64,000 bases of DNA from TMED23 sp964639965 (GTDB lineage Bacteria; Pseudomonadota; Alphaproteobacteria; Rhodospirillales; UBA2165). Of this stretch, positions 45,802 to 54,352 are shown in pieces. Each line of letters starts with the position of its first letter. The first letter of the stretch is position 1. The stretch spans positions 8,524 to 72,523 of the forward strand of contig CAZXGI010000005.1 of assembly GCA_964639965.1 (NCBI GenBank). The letters run 5' to 3'. A program made the translations under genes and the position numbers. The notes under the pieces were generated by a model. That model was not told the DNA's origin. It ran no database searches and was given only the letters and a program-made list of their open reading frames with translations.

Positions 45802-46749
45802 ATGCTTAAGCTTATCATGGTTAATGAAAAATATAATAAGAAAATATTAGCGTCATCTCAGATTGATATATTCATAGAAATGATGGCGGCCGAGCGAGGG
45901 GCAGCCATTAATACGCTTGCAGCATATTCGCGAGACTTAAAACAGTTTGAAGTTTTCATGCTACGTCAGAATAGGAACATCGAATCAACTGATGCTGAAA
46001 ATATAAAAAAATATCTAGCACAATTAAAGTCTAAGGATAGGGCTCCGACTACTCACGCGCGTAAACTTTCCGTACTCAAGCAATTCTTTCAGTTTTTATA
46101 CATGGAGCGTCAAAGATTGGACGATCCTTCAGCCGGGATTGAGGGTCCAAGAACTGGTCGCCCGTTGCCCAAATATCTAAGTGAGAGTGAAGTTGAATTA
46201 CTACTAGACACTGCTAGAGGGCAATCTGGAGCGTATGGTGTGAGAATGATGGCTCTAATGGAAATTTTATACGCAACAGGAATACGGGTTTCTGAGTTGG
46301 TTAGTTTGCCCCTTGCGGCCATATCAAGCGATCGCAAAATTCTTCTAGTTAAAGGAAAAGGGAAAAAAGAACGGATGGTGCCACTTACTGCTCCCGCAAT
46401 AAATTCAATAGCTGACTATTTGGATCTGCGTAAAGGTTTTTTGATTAAAGGAACGCCGTCAATTTATTTATTTCCATCCAGAGCTAAAAAGGGTCATATA
46501 ACTCGTGCTGGTTTTGGAATTTTACTCAAACAATTAGCTGGTGTTGCAGGGATTGAATCGAAACGAGTTTCTCCTCACGTTTTGCGCCATTCTTTCGCTA
46601 GTCATATGTTGGCTAATGGGGCGGATCTTAGGGCATTACAACAACTATTAGGGCACGCAGATATTTCAACGACTCAAATTTATACCCATATACAGGAAGA
46701 GCGTATGAGGGATCTAGTGTTACAAAATCATCCTCTCTCAGAGATTTAG
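45802..46749 (+). CDS. xerD: Tyrosine recombinase XerD-like
   Basis: The recombinase has about 315 residues. The SAM-like N-terminal domain is intact (MAAERGAAINTLAAYSRDLKQF) and the catalytic set is present: R in ATGIRVSEL, K in VKGKGKKER, H-x2-R in SPHVLRHSF, H in LGHADISTTQIYTH and the nucleophile Y in IYTHI. It resolves chromosome dimers with XerC at dif; its isolated housekeeping context argues against an island integrase. ATG codons at 45802 and 45817 are both possible. Confidence 0.9.
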   Translation: MLKLIMVNEKYNKKILASSQIDIFIEMMAAERGAAINTLAAYSRDLKQFEVFMLRQNRNIESTDAENIKKYLAQLKSKDRAPTTHARKLSVLKQFFQFLYMERQRLDDPSAGIEGPRTGRPLPKYLSESEVELLLDTARGQSGAYGVRMMALMEILYATGIRVSELVSLPLAAISSDRKILLVKGKGKKERMVPLTAPAINSIADYLDLRKGFLIKGTPSIYLFPSRAKKGHITRAGFGILLKQLAGVAGIESKRVSPHVLRHSFASHMLANGADLRALQQLLGHADISTTQIYTHIQEERMRDLVLQNHPLSEI

Positions 46750-46752
46750 GTT

Positions 46753-46782
46753 AAATTATATGTTTCATATATATAATTTTTT
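46753..46782. terminator. Bidirectional AT-rich terminator between xerD and livM
   Basis: AAATTATAT (46753-46761) pairs perfectly with ATATAATTT (46771-46779) around a 9-base loop, with T tracts on the plus side and matching A-rich sequence on the other. It sits between two converging stops. Confidence 0.6.
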
Positions 46783-46796
46783 ATACGCATATTTTT

Positions 46797-47834
46797 TTAT
46801 TCATCAGGTTTTAAATCCAACCTTCTTTGAACGGGAAAGAAGTGAAGATCAAATCGCTGGGTTATTATTCCCCATATACCCTGTGGGGCCTTCAACATAA
46901 TCACTACGGCGGTTGCACCCAATAATATCAAATACCACGTTCCGTAATCTGATAACGGTTCACGCAGTAAAAAGTAAATGATCGTCCCCAAAATGGGTCC
47001 TTCGATTGTACCAATTCCCCCAATTACAACGATGAAAATAACTGTTGTTGTCCAATTGATATCAAACGCTGCGCTGGGACTGATACGAAGTTTTGTCAAA
47101 AATATTAAGGCACCAATCGCAGCAGTGCCGAAGGCCGCAAATATGTATACCAGTAATTTTGCTCGAAAATTATCAACACCAAGGCTATTTGAGGCCTCTT
47201 CGCTATCTCTGATTGCTGTTAATGCTAGTCCATGACGAGAGCGCAGCAGCAGGTAGACTATAGCGATAGTAGCAACTACCACAAATAATGCTGTCCAATA
47301 GATAGCAGAATCTCGTCCCGCGCGGGTGTTTGAAATTGATTTTACGATTGATATGGGCAGACTTTTACCCGAGCCTCCGCCAAGTGATGAAATTTGGGCA
47401 AATCCTAACAAAAATACCTCGGCCACAACCCATGTGCCGATAGCAAAATAATGCCCTCGAAGTCTAAAAACAAGAAAGGCTATGGGTAGCGAAATAATTG
47501 CGCATATTAGACCTGAAATAGGAACTGCCCAGATAGCGCCAATACCAAAATTCATTGTTAATATAAATAGCATATAACCACCTAGGCCTACATAAGCTTG
47601 CTGCCCAACGGATACTAGTCCACCATAGCCAGCTAGCAAATTCCACATTTGCGCTAATGCGAGTATATAAAAAATTTCAACAAATAATCTAATAGTTGCC
47701 CTATCTCCCCACACAGGAAAAGAAAGAAACACTAATAACAAGATTATACCAACGACAACGCCCCCCCTGCTAACCAGTGTAGAGCGGGCAACTTTGTAGG
47801 AGGATTGTTGTTTATCTTCTGTTCGATCAGTCAT
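46797..47834 (-). CDS. livM: Branched-chain-type ABC transporter permease LivM
   Basis: About 345 residues with nine to ten membrane segments and the LivM signatures NLLAGYGGLVSVGQQAYVGLGGY and RLRGHYFAIGTWVVAE. The start is set at the ATG at 47834, which overlaps the livH stop by 8 bp; the longer frame from 47858 lies further inside livH. It is the last gene of the operon that starts with hpaB. Confidence 0.92.
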   Translation of the reverse strand: MTDRTEDKQQSSYKVARSTLVSRGGVVVGIILLLVFLSFPVWGDRATIRLFVEIFYILALAQMWNLLAGYGGLVSVGQQAYVGLGGYMLFILTMNFGIGAIWAVPISGLICAIISLPIAFLVFRLRGHYFAIGTWVVAEVFLLGFAQISSLGGGSGKSLPISIVKSISNTRAGRDSAIYWTALFVVVATIAIVYLLLRSRHGLALTAIRDSEEASNSLGVDNFRAKLLVYIFAAFGTAAIGALIFLTKLRISPSAAFDINWTTTVIFIVVIGGIGTIEGPILGTIIYFLLREPLSDYGTWYLILLGATAVVIMLKAPQGIWGIITQRFDLHFFPVQRRLDLKPDE

Positions 47835-48699
47835 CGCGGGTCCTTGGAAATAAACCATTTGGCCTGAAAACTAACACAATTAAGAAAGCAACATGTCCGG
47901 CGAGAATTTGCCATCCAGGGTCTATCTTTGCTCCTATATTTTGAGCAATACCCAATATAATACCGCCGATCAATGTACCCCAGAGAGATCCTAGCCCACC
48001 CATAATCACTGCCTCGAATGCATATAGGAGGCGTGCCGGACCGATGGACGGATCAAAGTTTGAACGTATTGCCATTAACATACCCGCTATACCGACAAGA
48101 ACCAAAGCGACGGCCATAGCGAGACCAAAAATATGTTTGTGATTTATACCCATTAATTGTGCCGTCGTTGTATCGTCAGAAGTAGCTCTAAATGCTCGGC
48201 CTAATCGCGTACGATTAAAGATTTGTTGTAGTAGAATAATCATTACTAGGGCCGTTATAAATATAATGATGGGGAATACTCCAATGGATATTCCTTCTAC
48301 CAGTTTTATACTAGCAGTCTCGAGAGTTCCGACTTTTAGACGTTGTGAATCAGCGGAAAATATTTCAAGTAAGACGTTTTGTATAACAATGGAAAGACCA
48401 AATGTAACTAACAGCGGGGGTAACAAGTCATTGCCAAGTGTAAAGTTTAGGATACCACGTTGGAGCAAGTAGCCAATTAGAAACATGACGGGTAAAACTA
48501 CAATCAAGCTGAGAAATGGGTTGAGGCCGGTCGCGTCGATAATAACCATGCCAATGAAGGCCGCGAGTACAATTAAATCACCGTGCGTAATATTTACTAA
48601 TCGCATAACACCAAAGATGATTGCTAGGCCAGTAGCAAACATAGCATAGAGACCGCCGGTCAGAATCCCTTGAATTATCGTATTTGCCCACTCAATCAT
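47827..48699 (-). CDS. livH: Branched-chain-type ABC transporter permease LivH
   Basis: The 290-residue permease has eight membrane segments. It starts with the conserved IIQGILTGGLYAMFATGLAIIFGVMRLVN and contains GGLGSLWGTLIGGIILG near residue 235. It pairs with LivM. The stop overlaps the livM start. Confidence 0.93.
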   Translation of the reverse strand: MIEWANTIIQGILTGGLYAMFATGLAIIFGVMRLVNITHGDLIVLAAFIGMVIIDATGLNPFLSLIVVLPVMFLIGYLLQRGILNFTLGNDLLPPLLVTFGLSIVIQNVLLEIFSADSQRLKVGTLETASIKLVEGISIGVFPIIIFITALVMIILLQQIFNRTRLGRAFRATSDDTTTAQLMGINHKHIFGLAMAVALVLVGIAGMLMAIRSNFDPSIGPARLLYAFEAVIMGGLGSLWGTLIGGIILGIAQNIGAKIDPGWQILAGHVAFLIVLVFRPNGLFPRTRDD

Positions 48700-48706
48700 T
48701 AATTAC

Positions 48707-49405
48707 CTATCTTCCAAAATATGCGGCAGCTATTTGATCTTTAGTTAGTTCACCTGGTTTGCCGCTCAGACTAATGCGACCTTCTTGAAGACAGAAAACT
48801 CGGTCGGCAATTGCCAATGCCTGACTTATGTCTTGTTCAACAACCAATAATGAAATCCCTTCAGCTTTAATTGTAGTGATAACATCATAAATATCTCTAA
48901 TAATGATAGGGGCTAGCCCAAGCGATAATTCGTCGCACAATAACATTTCGGGGTTGGACATTAGGGCCCGACCGATAGCAACCATTTGTTGCTCTCCACC
49001 ACTCAATGCGGTTCCAGGGATGTCTTTGCGTTCTTCAAGCTTTGGGAAAAGTTGATAGACGCGGTCTAGTGTCCAATTGCCTGGTCGTTGATTATAAGAA
49101 CCAACAATCAAATTTTCCTCCACACTCAAGCTGGGAAATAATTTTCTTCCTTCCGGAACCATAGCAATACCAAGCCCTACAATGTCACAGGCTGGCTTAC
49201 CTTTTAATGTCTCACCATTATAAAGAAACTTATCGGCATCATTTATTACCAGACCTGTAATTGAGCGTAGAAAGGTTGATTTTCCAGCCCCATTAGCACC
49301 AATTATCGCGACAGTTTCTTTTCTTTCAACAATGAGACTGACCCCAAACAAAGCTTGGAAGTCTCCATAGAACGCACGCATATTCTCAATTTGTAATACA
49401 GTCAT
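48707..49405 (-). CDS. livF: ABC transporter ATPase LivF
   Basis: The 232-residue ATPase has Walker A GANGAGKST near residue 36, the signature motif LSGGEQQMVAIGRAL near 133, and Walker B LLCDELSLGL. The length is that of LivF. It overlaps livG by 4 bp (ATGA). Confidence 0.94.
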   Translation of the reverse strand: MTVLQIENMRAFYGDFQALFGVSLIVERKETVAIIGANGAGKSTFLRSITGLVINDADKFLYNGETLKGKPACDIVGLGIAMVPEGRKLFPSLSVEENLIVGSYNQRPGNWTLDRVYQLFPKLEERKDIPGTALSGGEQQMVAIGRALMSNPEMLLCDELSLGLAPIIIRDIYDVITTIKAEGISLLVVEQDISQALAIADRVFCLQEGRISLSGKPGELTKDQIAAAYFGR

Positions 49406-50127
49406 TCTAAACTAATTCCCATATAGATCTTTTGTACTTTGGGGCTGTTCAGCACGGTTTCAGGGTCGCCGTCATCCAATTTTTCGCCAAAATTTATGAC
49501 GACGAGACGGTCGACGACAGACATTAAGGCATGAACTATATGTTCAATCCAAATAATGGACGTTCCCAGCGAATGGATCTCATTTATCGATTCAACCAGT
49601 TCCTTAACTTCATACTCCGTTAGACCTCCAGCTATTTCATCTAACAGTAGTAGCTTAGGTTTGGTGGCTAAGGCTCGCGCCATTTCCAACCGTTTGCGTT
49701 CAAGTAGTGTTAAAGATCCAGCAAGAACATTCGCCTTATCGATTAAACCAGTACGTTTGAGTAATTGAGTGCAATTGTCGTAACTTTCGGCTTCTTTTTC
49801 GCAGCCACCAAATGTTGCACCAACTAACAAGTTTTCAAATACGGTCATGCCAACAAATGGATGAGGAATTTGGTACGAGCGTCCGATACCTTCTCGGCAT
49901 CGAACGTGGGCTGACATAACCGTTAAATCTTTCCCTCTGAAGATGATTGATCCACTGTCTGAATTTAAACTACCCGTAATTAAATTGAATAAAGTACTCT
50001 TTCCTGCGCCATTTGGACCGATGATCCCGAGTGTTTCGCCTTCTTTGAGGTGCATATCAAAGTTGTTGATGACTTTCAGTGATCCAAAGCTTTTAGAAAG
50101 ATTTGCGAGTGTTAATAATTTGGACAT
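49402..50127 (-). CDS. livG: ABC transporter ATPase LivG
   Basis: The 241-residue ATPase has Walker A GPNGAGKST near residue 37 and Walker B LLLLDEIAGGL; the signature region reads AGSLTLLERKRLEMARAL, which departs from the canonical LSGGQ but follows the LivG pattern. It is separated from the binding-protein gene by 79 bp that hold a strong hairpin. Confidence 0.93.
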   Translation of the reverse strand: MSKLLTLANLSKSFGSLKVINNFDMHLKEGETLGIIGPNGAGKSTLFNLITGSLNSDSGSIIFRGKDLTVMSAHVRCREGIGRSYQIPHPFVGMTVFENLLVGATFGGCEKEAESYDNCTQLLKRTGLIDKANVLAGSLTLLERKRLEMARALATKPKLLLLDEIAGGLTEYEVKELVESINEIHSLGTSIIWIEHIVHALMSVVDRLVVINFGEKLDDGDPETVLNSPKVQKIYMGISLE

Positions 50128-50153
50128 CTGAACACAGCCCCTGTTTCAGGACG

Positions 50154-50184
50154 AAGAGGCGTGAGATATAGTCTCACGCCTCTT
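50154..50184. promoter_or_regulatory. Intercistronic stem-loop between binding protein and livG
   Basis: AAGAGGCGTGAGA (50154-50166) and its perfect complement (50172-50184) flank a 5-base loop, giving a 13-bp GC-rich stem. On the minus transcript it follows the binding-protein stop and is not followed by a T-run. Such hairpins usually stabilise the upstream message or attenuate read-through, so that the binding protein exceeds the transporter. Confidence 0.75.
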
Positions 50185-50206
50185 TAACTAAAAATGGAAA
50201 TTGAAA

Positions 50207-51511
50207 CTAACCCAATAGGCCCATCTTGCCCCCTACTGGGATTTTTGGTGCCGTTTTATTATTAACAACGACAAGATCGTATTTGAATTTTTTACCTTTC
50301 ACCCATTGGCCACCAACTAGGGGAGTTTTAGCCACATTTTTAACGGGCTTGCCACCCCAATTAATATTACCAACTATTGAATTGTAATTTGTGGCTGCAA
50401 TTGCATCACGAATAGAGGCTGGGTTATTTACGTCTTTTGTTCTTTTTAAAACGTCGACAGCAACTTCAAATAATGCATGCCGAAAACCTAGAGGCTGTGT
50501 CCATTGTTTACCGGTTGCAGCTTCATATTCTTTACTAAATTGAGATGCAGATTTGCCAGTCAAACTCGATTTGAAGGGATGTGATGGTGTCCACCAGATT
50601 TCTGAGGAAAGACCAATGCCACGATCTCCAAGTGCTTCAATTGAAGCTGGAAATAATAAAGCTTTGCCAACAGTAACAATTTTTGGTCGGAATCCTTGCT
50701 GTGCTGCCTGCGTCCAAAAAGTTGTAAAATCTGGTGGAATCATTACACCGCTTATAATTTCAACATTAGCCTTCTTAAAGGCTGCAATCTGTGCTGAAAA
50801 ATCATCTGATGGAGCCTGGTATCGGCCAGGATCAACCAACTTAAATCCATTGGCTTTGACTGCAGGTGGAAAACCAAATTTGGGATCAGACCAAGCATTC
50901 CCATCCGAATCATTGGGCCATAATGCCCCCAATACCTTATTCGTAGGGACTGACTTCCATAGATTAAAAAACACGCTGATCACATCTTCTAGTCCCCAGA
51001 AAAAATGGTAAGTCCAATCAAAACCTTTTGCCGGGTTTCCCCCGCGACCAAAGAAATAGGGTTGCCATGGAGCATCGGAGGTTATGCACGGCGTTTCGTT
51101 TGCTTCCGCCTGATCGGCTGCGGGATTAGTAGTATCAGGTGTTCCTGCTCCCATCAAAATATCAACCTTGTTCTTCAAAATAAGTTGAGCTGAAACATCG
51201 GCACATCGATTTGGATTAGACTGCGTATCTTTGACAATTATTTCGATTGGATGAAGCGTATTGCCTATCTTTACACCGTTTCTGAGTGTTTTATTTAAGT
51301 CTGCAACGACAAAATCATCGGCCTCTGCAAAAGAGGCAAGTGGGCCCGATTTTGGGCTAACATAACCAAGCTTGATAGGCCGTCCGGCCGCATAAGCTAG
51401 GCCGGACGTTAAAACCGCTGGTGCTACAATTGCCGCGCCGGTTGCAATACTCGACGTTTGAACGAAACGCCTTCGTGTTATGTTATTGGAATTTGGTTCT
51501 TTTTTGGTCAT
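50207..51511 (-). CDS. Tat-exported periplasmic substrate-binding protein
   Basis: The 434-residue protein starts with a twin-arginine signal (TRRRFVQ near residues 12-18, then a hydrophobic stretch ending in LAYAA), so it is folded before export. The mature part is a type I periplasmic binding fold of the LivK/ANF-receptor family, beginning PIKLGYVSPKSGPLASFAEA. These bind amino acids, amides or aromatic acids. It sits between hpaB and livG, so an aromatic substrate is possible. The ligand cannot be predicted from sequence alone. Confidence 0.9.
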   Translation of the reverse strand: MTKKEPNSNNITRRRFVQTSSIATGAAIVAPAVLTSGLAYAAGRPIKLGYVSPKSGPLASFAEADDFVVADLNKTLRNGVKIGNTLHPIEIIVKDTQSNPNRCADVSAQLILKNKVDILMGAGTPDTTNPAADQAEANETPCITSDAPWQPYFFGRGGNPAKGFDWTYHFFWGLEDVISVFFNLWKSVPTNKVLGALWPNDSDGNAWSDPKFGFPPAVKANGFKLVDPGRYQAPSDDFSAQIAAFKKANVEIISGVMIPPDFTTFWTQAAQQGFRPKIVTVGKALLFPASIEALGDRGIGLSSEIWWTPSHPFKSSLTGKSASQFSKEYEAATGKQWTQPLGFRHALFEVAVDVLKRTKDVNNPASIRDAIAATNYNSIVGNINWGGKPVKNVAKTPLVGGQWVKGKKFKYDLVVVNNKTAPKIPVGGKMGLLG

Positions 51512-51638
51512 TTTATGCTCCCTAAATTAAACTATTTTGTATTAATTTTCTTTATTTGATTGATGTGTAATTGGCATATAAACCTGATGGCTCATTGAAT
51601 CTAGCGGGATTTGATTTTTCCGTCAACAGATGTACGCC

Positions 51639-53243
51639 TCATCGTTTTCCCATGACATGGTAACTCAACTCCCCAGGATCGGTTAAATCTGGTACGGTCC
51701 AGCCGTCAAGATCATATTCGGCAAGACAGTCCTCGGCAAATCCTCGGAATTTATCGGCATTTCCGGAAGCTTCAGCTCCAAAAAGGCAATATCGTCTAAT
51801 TTCCTCGGTCGATCCACCGTAATTAATTTCGTAAAGTTCATGCCTACCACCAAACTCGGTGGCCACACAGTCCCACAAAAGCTTAAGTAATTTAACTCTT
51901 TCTTCGGCACTGTAACCGTTAGAGCCACGCAAGTAGCGATCTATATAAGGTCGAATTTCAGGATTTTTAAAATCACTTGCGTGCGAATTTAGATAAATAA
52001 GTCCAGATGCTACAGTCTGCTCGATGATATATTTTACCTTGGTATAGGCCATGGTTGCTAGAATTTGGTAGGCATTCCCCGGGTCCATATTCGGAAGCAA
52101 GTGATCACCAATCCAAGGTTTTGGATCCCTAACCATACCGTCCGAAAGGCCCCAGAATAGATTTCTCCATGCTATTACCTCTCCAACATTGGCTTGTACG
52201 CCTCGGTAATCTTTTGTCCCCCCAGCTTCAACGGCTTTTAACAGTAGCCCAGAAATAAAATCAAGTTTAACCGCTAGTCGTGTGCACCCATGCACAACAA
52301 AACGTGGCAGAAATCCCGTTTGTGGGAAAAAATTATTTGCCTTTTCAATATCTCCGTAGACAAAAACATTCTCCCATGGAACTAAAACTTTATCCATAAT
52401 AAATATAGCATCATTTTCGTCTAGCCTACTTGAAAGCGGATAATCAAAAGGGCTACCCATTACTGTTGATGTCATTTCATAAGACGTTCGGCAAATAAAT
52501 TTGATACCGGGCGCATTTGTTGGGACCATAAATACGCATGCAAAACTTTTATCCTCTAAAGGTATCAATCCATGGTGAGCAACGAAGGTGTAATTTGTAA
52601 GTACAGAACCAGTAGCGACTACTTTGGCGCCAGAAACAATTATACCTGCATCAGTTTCCTTCTCAACATGACAGCAAACGTCTGTAACTTCGTTTGGGGG
52701 ACGATCACGATCAAGCGGAGGGTGTATGATGGCATGGTTAATGAACGGCACACGTTCTTGGCTAAATTTGTACCAGCGCTTGGCATTTTCTTGGTAGGGA
52801 TCATAAAAATCGGCATTGGCACCAAGTGTTGCTAAGAAAGCAGCTTTATAGTCAGGCGCACGGCCAATCCAGCCGTAAGTTATCCGTGCCCATTCTGCTA
52901 TAGCATCTCGTCCTGCCACCGACTCCTCAACATTCTTAGGGGCTTTGAAGAAGGCATGGGTCTTACCTCTACTACCTGTATCAGTTTCAATCAAGATTTT
53001 GTCTTTATGTTTTGGATCGTGCATGGCATCGTAAAGCCTAGCAGTCATTCTTAGCGTGTTACGAAAAGCTGGGTGAGTTGTAACGTCGTCAATTTTTTCC
53101 CCATATATAAAGACCTCACGTCCGTCACGTAAGCTTTCAATATATTCATCACCTGTCATAGGTGTAGTAGAATCAACGTCGCCAATTGTTTCGGGCAACA
53201 AAGCAAAAGCCTCTTTATCGGCTCTACTAAAAGATTTATCCAT
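51639..53243 (-). CDS. hpaB: 4-hydroxyphenylacetate 3-monooxygenase-type oxygenase (HpaB family)
   Basis: The 534-residue protein matches the FADH2-dependent HpaB family, with HPAFRNTLRMTARLYDAMHDP near residue 58 and YPLSSRLDENDAIFIMDKVLVPWENVFVYGD around residue 265. Related 4-hydroxybutyryl-CoA dehydratases carry an Fe-S cluster with CxxxC, which I do not see. It needs a flavin reductase (HpaC type); none is adjacent. It lies upstream of the binding protein and transporter genes on the same strand, which suggests that the transporter imports its phenolic substrate. Exact phenol specificity is uncertain. Confidence 0.85.
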   Translation of the reverse strand: MDKSFSRADKEAFALLPETIGDVDSTTPMTGDEYIESLRDGREVFIYGEKIDDVTTHPAFRNTLRMTARLYDAMHDPKHKDKILIETDTGSRGKTHAFFKAPKNVEESVAGRDAIAEWARITYGWIGRAPDYKAAFLATLGANADFYDPYQENAKRWYKFSQERVPFINHAIIHPPLDRDRPPNEVTDVCCHVEKETDAGIIVSGAKVVATGSVLTNYTFVAHHGLIPLEDKSFACVFMVPTNAPGIKFICRTSYEMTSTVMGSPFDYPLSSRLDENDAIFIMDKVLVPWENVFVYGDIEKANNFFPQTGFLPRFVVHGCTRLAVKLDFISGLLLKAVEAGGTKDYRGVQANVGEVIAWRNLFWGLSDGMVRDPKPWIGDHLLPNMDPGNAYQILATMAYTKVKYIIEQTVASGLIYLNSHASDFKNPEIRPYIDRYLRGSNGYSAEERVKLLKLLWDCVATEFGGRHELYEINYGGSTEEIRRYCLFGAEASGNADKFRGFAEDCLAEYDLDGWTVPDLTDPGELSYHVMGKR

Positions 53244-53502
53244 TTATCCAGCTCCCTGATTATAATTGGCTATTATGACATATTTGTGTTTATATTAGCC
53301 AAGGCAATTATGTTGCCGAGTTGTCCATCGAGTCAAATTAAATAAATAAATTCTAAACAGTGAAATTTAATGCCATGCGCAGATATTGCTGTTTGCTGGA
53401 TTTAAACCATTTGGTTTTGGGATTTGGAATTGTTACTAGAACAGTGGTTATTTTATGATAATTGTTTAAGTATAGAGAAATTTACGGCAATGCTAAAAAA
53501 AT

Positions 53503-54351
53503 TTATGTTGCTAATGTTCCATTATTGTAATCTTCGACGGCTTGTTTTATTTCCGAATGAGTATTCATTACGAACGGTCCATACCGGGCTACTGGCTCAT
53601 TTAAAGGAGCTCCCTCACAATAAAGTATATTAGAGCCAAGATCTGACGCGGTGACATGAATATCACCCTCCCCCTTGAATGTGATAACAGACGGTGAGGA
53701 TATTTCTTGTATTTTTTCTTCTGAGTTTTTTATAACAATAGAGCCTTCATAGACACATAGAAAATGCTTATTATGTTTGTCTGGAGTGATAGTCCAATTA
53801 GCCTGAGCTTCGAGAGTGACGTCAAGGATCCGGACTGGCATTAGGCTCTCTGCAGGACCTATTATTTTTTCATATTGTCCGCGGATCACACGAACAGTCG
53901 AACCTTTTGCGCTCACTGAAGGTATTTTGGCAGCAGGTATGTCTTGGTACTTTGGTGCAACCATTTTGTGCTTGGCTGGAAGGTTTATCCAGAGTTGGAA
54001 GCCACTCATACGACCTTCTAGCATTTCTGGAATTTCGGAGTGAATAATTCCGCGACCTGCGGTCATCCATTGTACGTCTCCGGGTGTTAATAACCCGGAG
54101 TTCCCAACAGAGTCTTCGTGCCGCATTTGTCCTTCTTGCATAATTGTTACTGTTTCAAACCCTCGATGTGGGTGATTGGGAAAGCCTGCCATGTAGGAAT
54201 CTGGATTATCGTTATCCATACGATCCAACATTAGGAAAGGGTCTATCATATCTAGTTCTGGTGTACCAACCATGCGTGTAAGTTTTACTCCAGCACCATC
54301 CGAAGTGGGCATACCAGCATAAACATTAGAAACTTTCTGAAGCACTGTCAT
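53503..54351 (-). CDS. Pirin family protein
   Basis: About 282 residues; the start is set at the ATG at 54351 one base after the secA stop (an extended frame would run through secA). The double-cupin fold shows the metal set H60, H62, H104 and E106 (FPNHPHRGFET and GIIHSEIP), equivalent to human pirin's H56, H58, H101 and E103. Pirins may act as quercetin dioxygenase or redox regulator. Translational coupling to secA is implied by the 1-bp gap. Confidence 0.9.
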   Translation of the reverse strand: MTVLQKVSNVYAGMPTSDGAGVKLTRMVGTPELDMIDPFLMLDRMDNDNPDSYMAGFPNHPHRGFETVTIMQEGQMRHEDSVGNSGLLTPGDVQWMTAGRGIIHSEIPEMLEGRMSGFQLWINLPAKHKMVAPKYQDIPAAKIPSVSAKGSTVRVIRGQYEKIIGPAESLMPVRILDVTLEAQANWTITPDKHNKHFLCVYEGSIVIKNSEEKIQEISSPSVITFKGEGDIHVTASDLGSNILYCEGAPLNEPVARYGPFVMNTHSEIKQAVEDYNNGTLAT

Positions 54352-54352
54352 T

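Noticed and set aside
45802..46749. Tyrosine recombinase as the integrase of the guaA-linked repeats
   Set aside because: Its sequence, size and housekeeping neighbours match XerD, and it lies more than 33 kb away from guaA.
51639..53243. Reading the HpaB homologue as 4-hydroxybutyryl-CoA dehydratase
   Set aside because: The family is shared, but the CxxxC plus distant Cys/His cluster ligands of the dehydratase were not found, and the N-terminal and central motifs follow the flavin oxygenases.
53424..53633. Plus-strand 69-codon frame at the pirin 3' end
   Set aside because: It overlaps the pirin gene antisense, lacks a ribosome site and has no conserved pattern.
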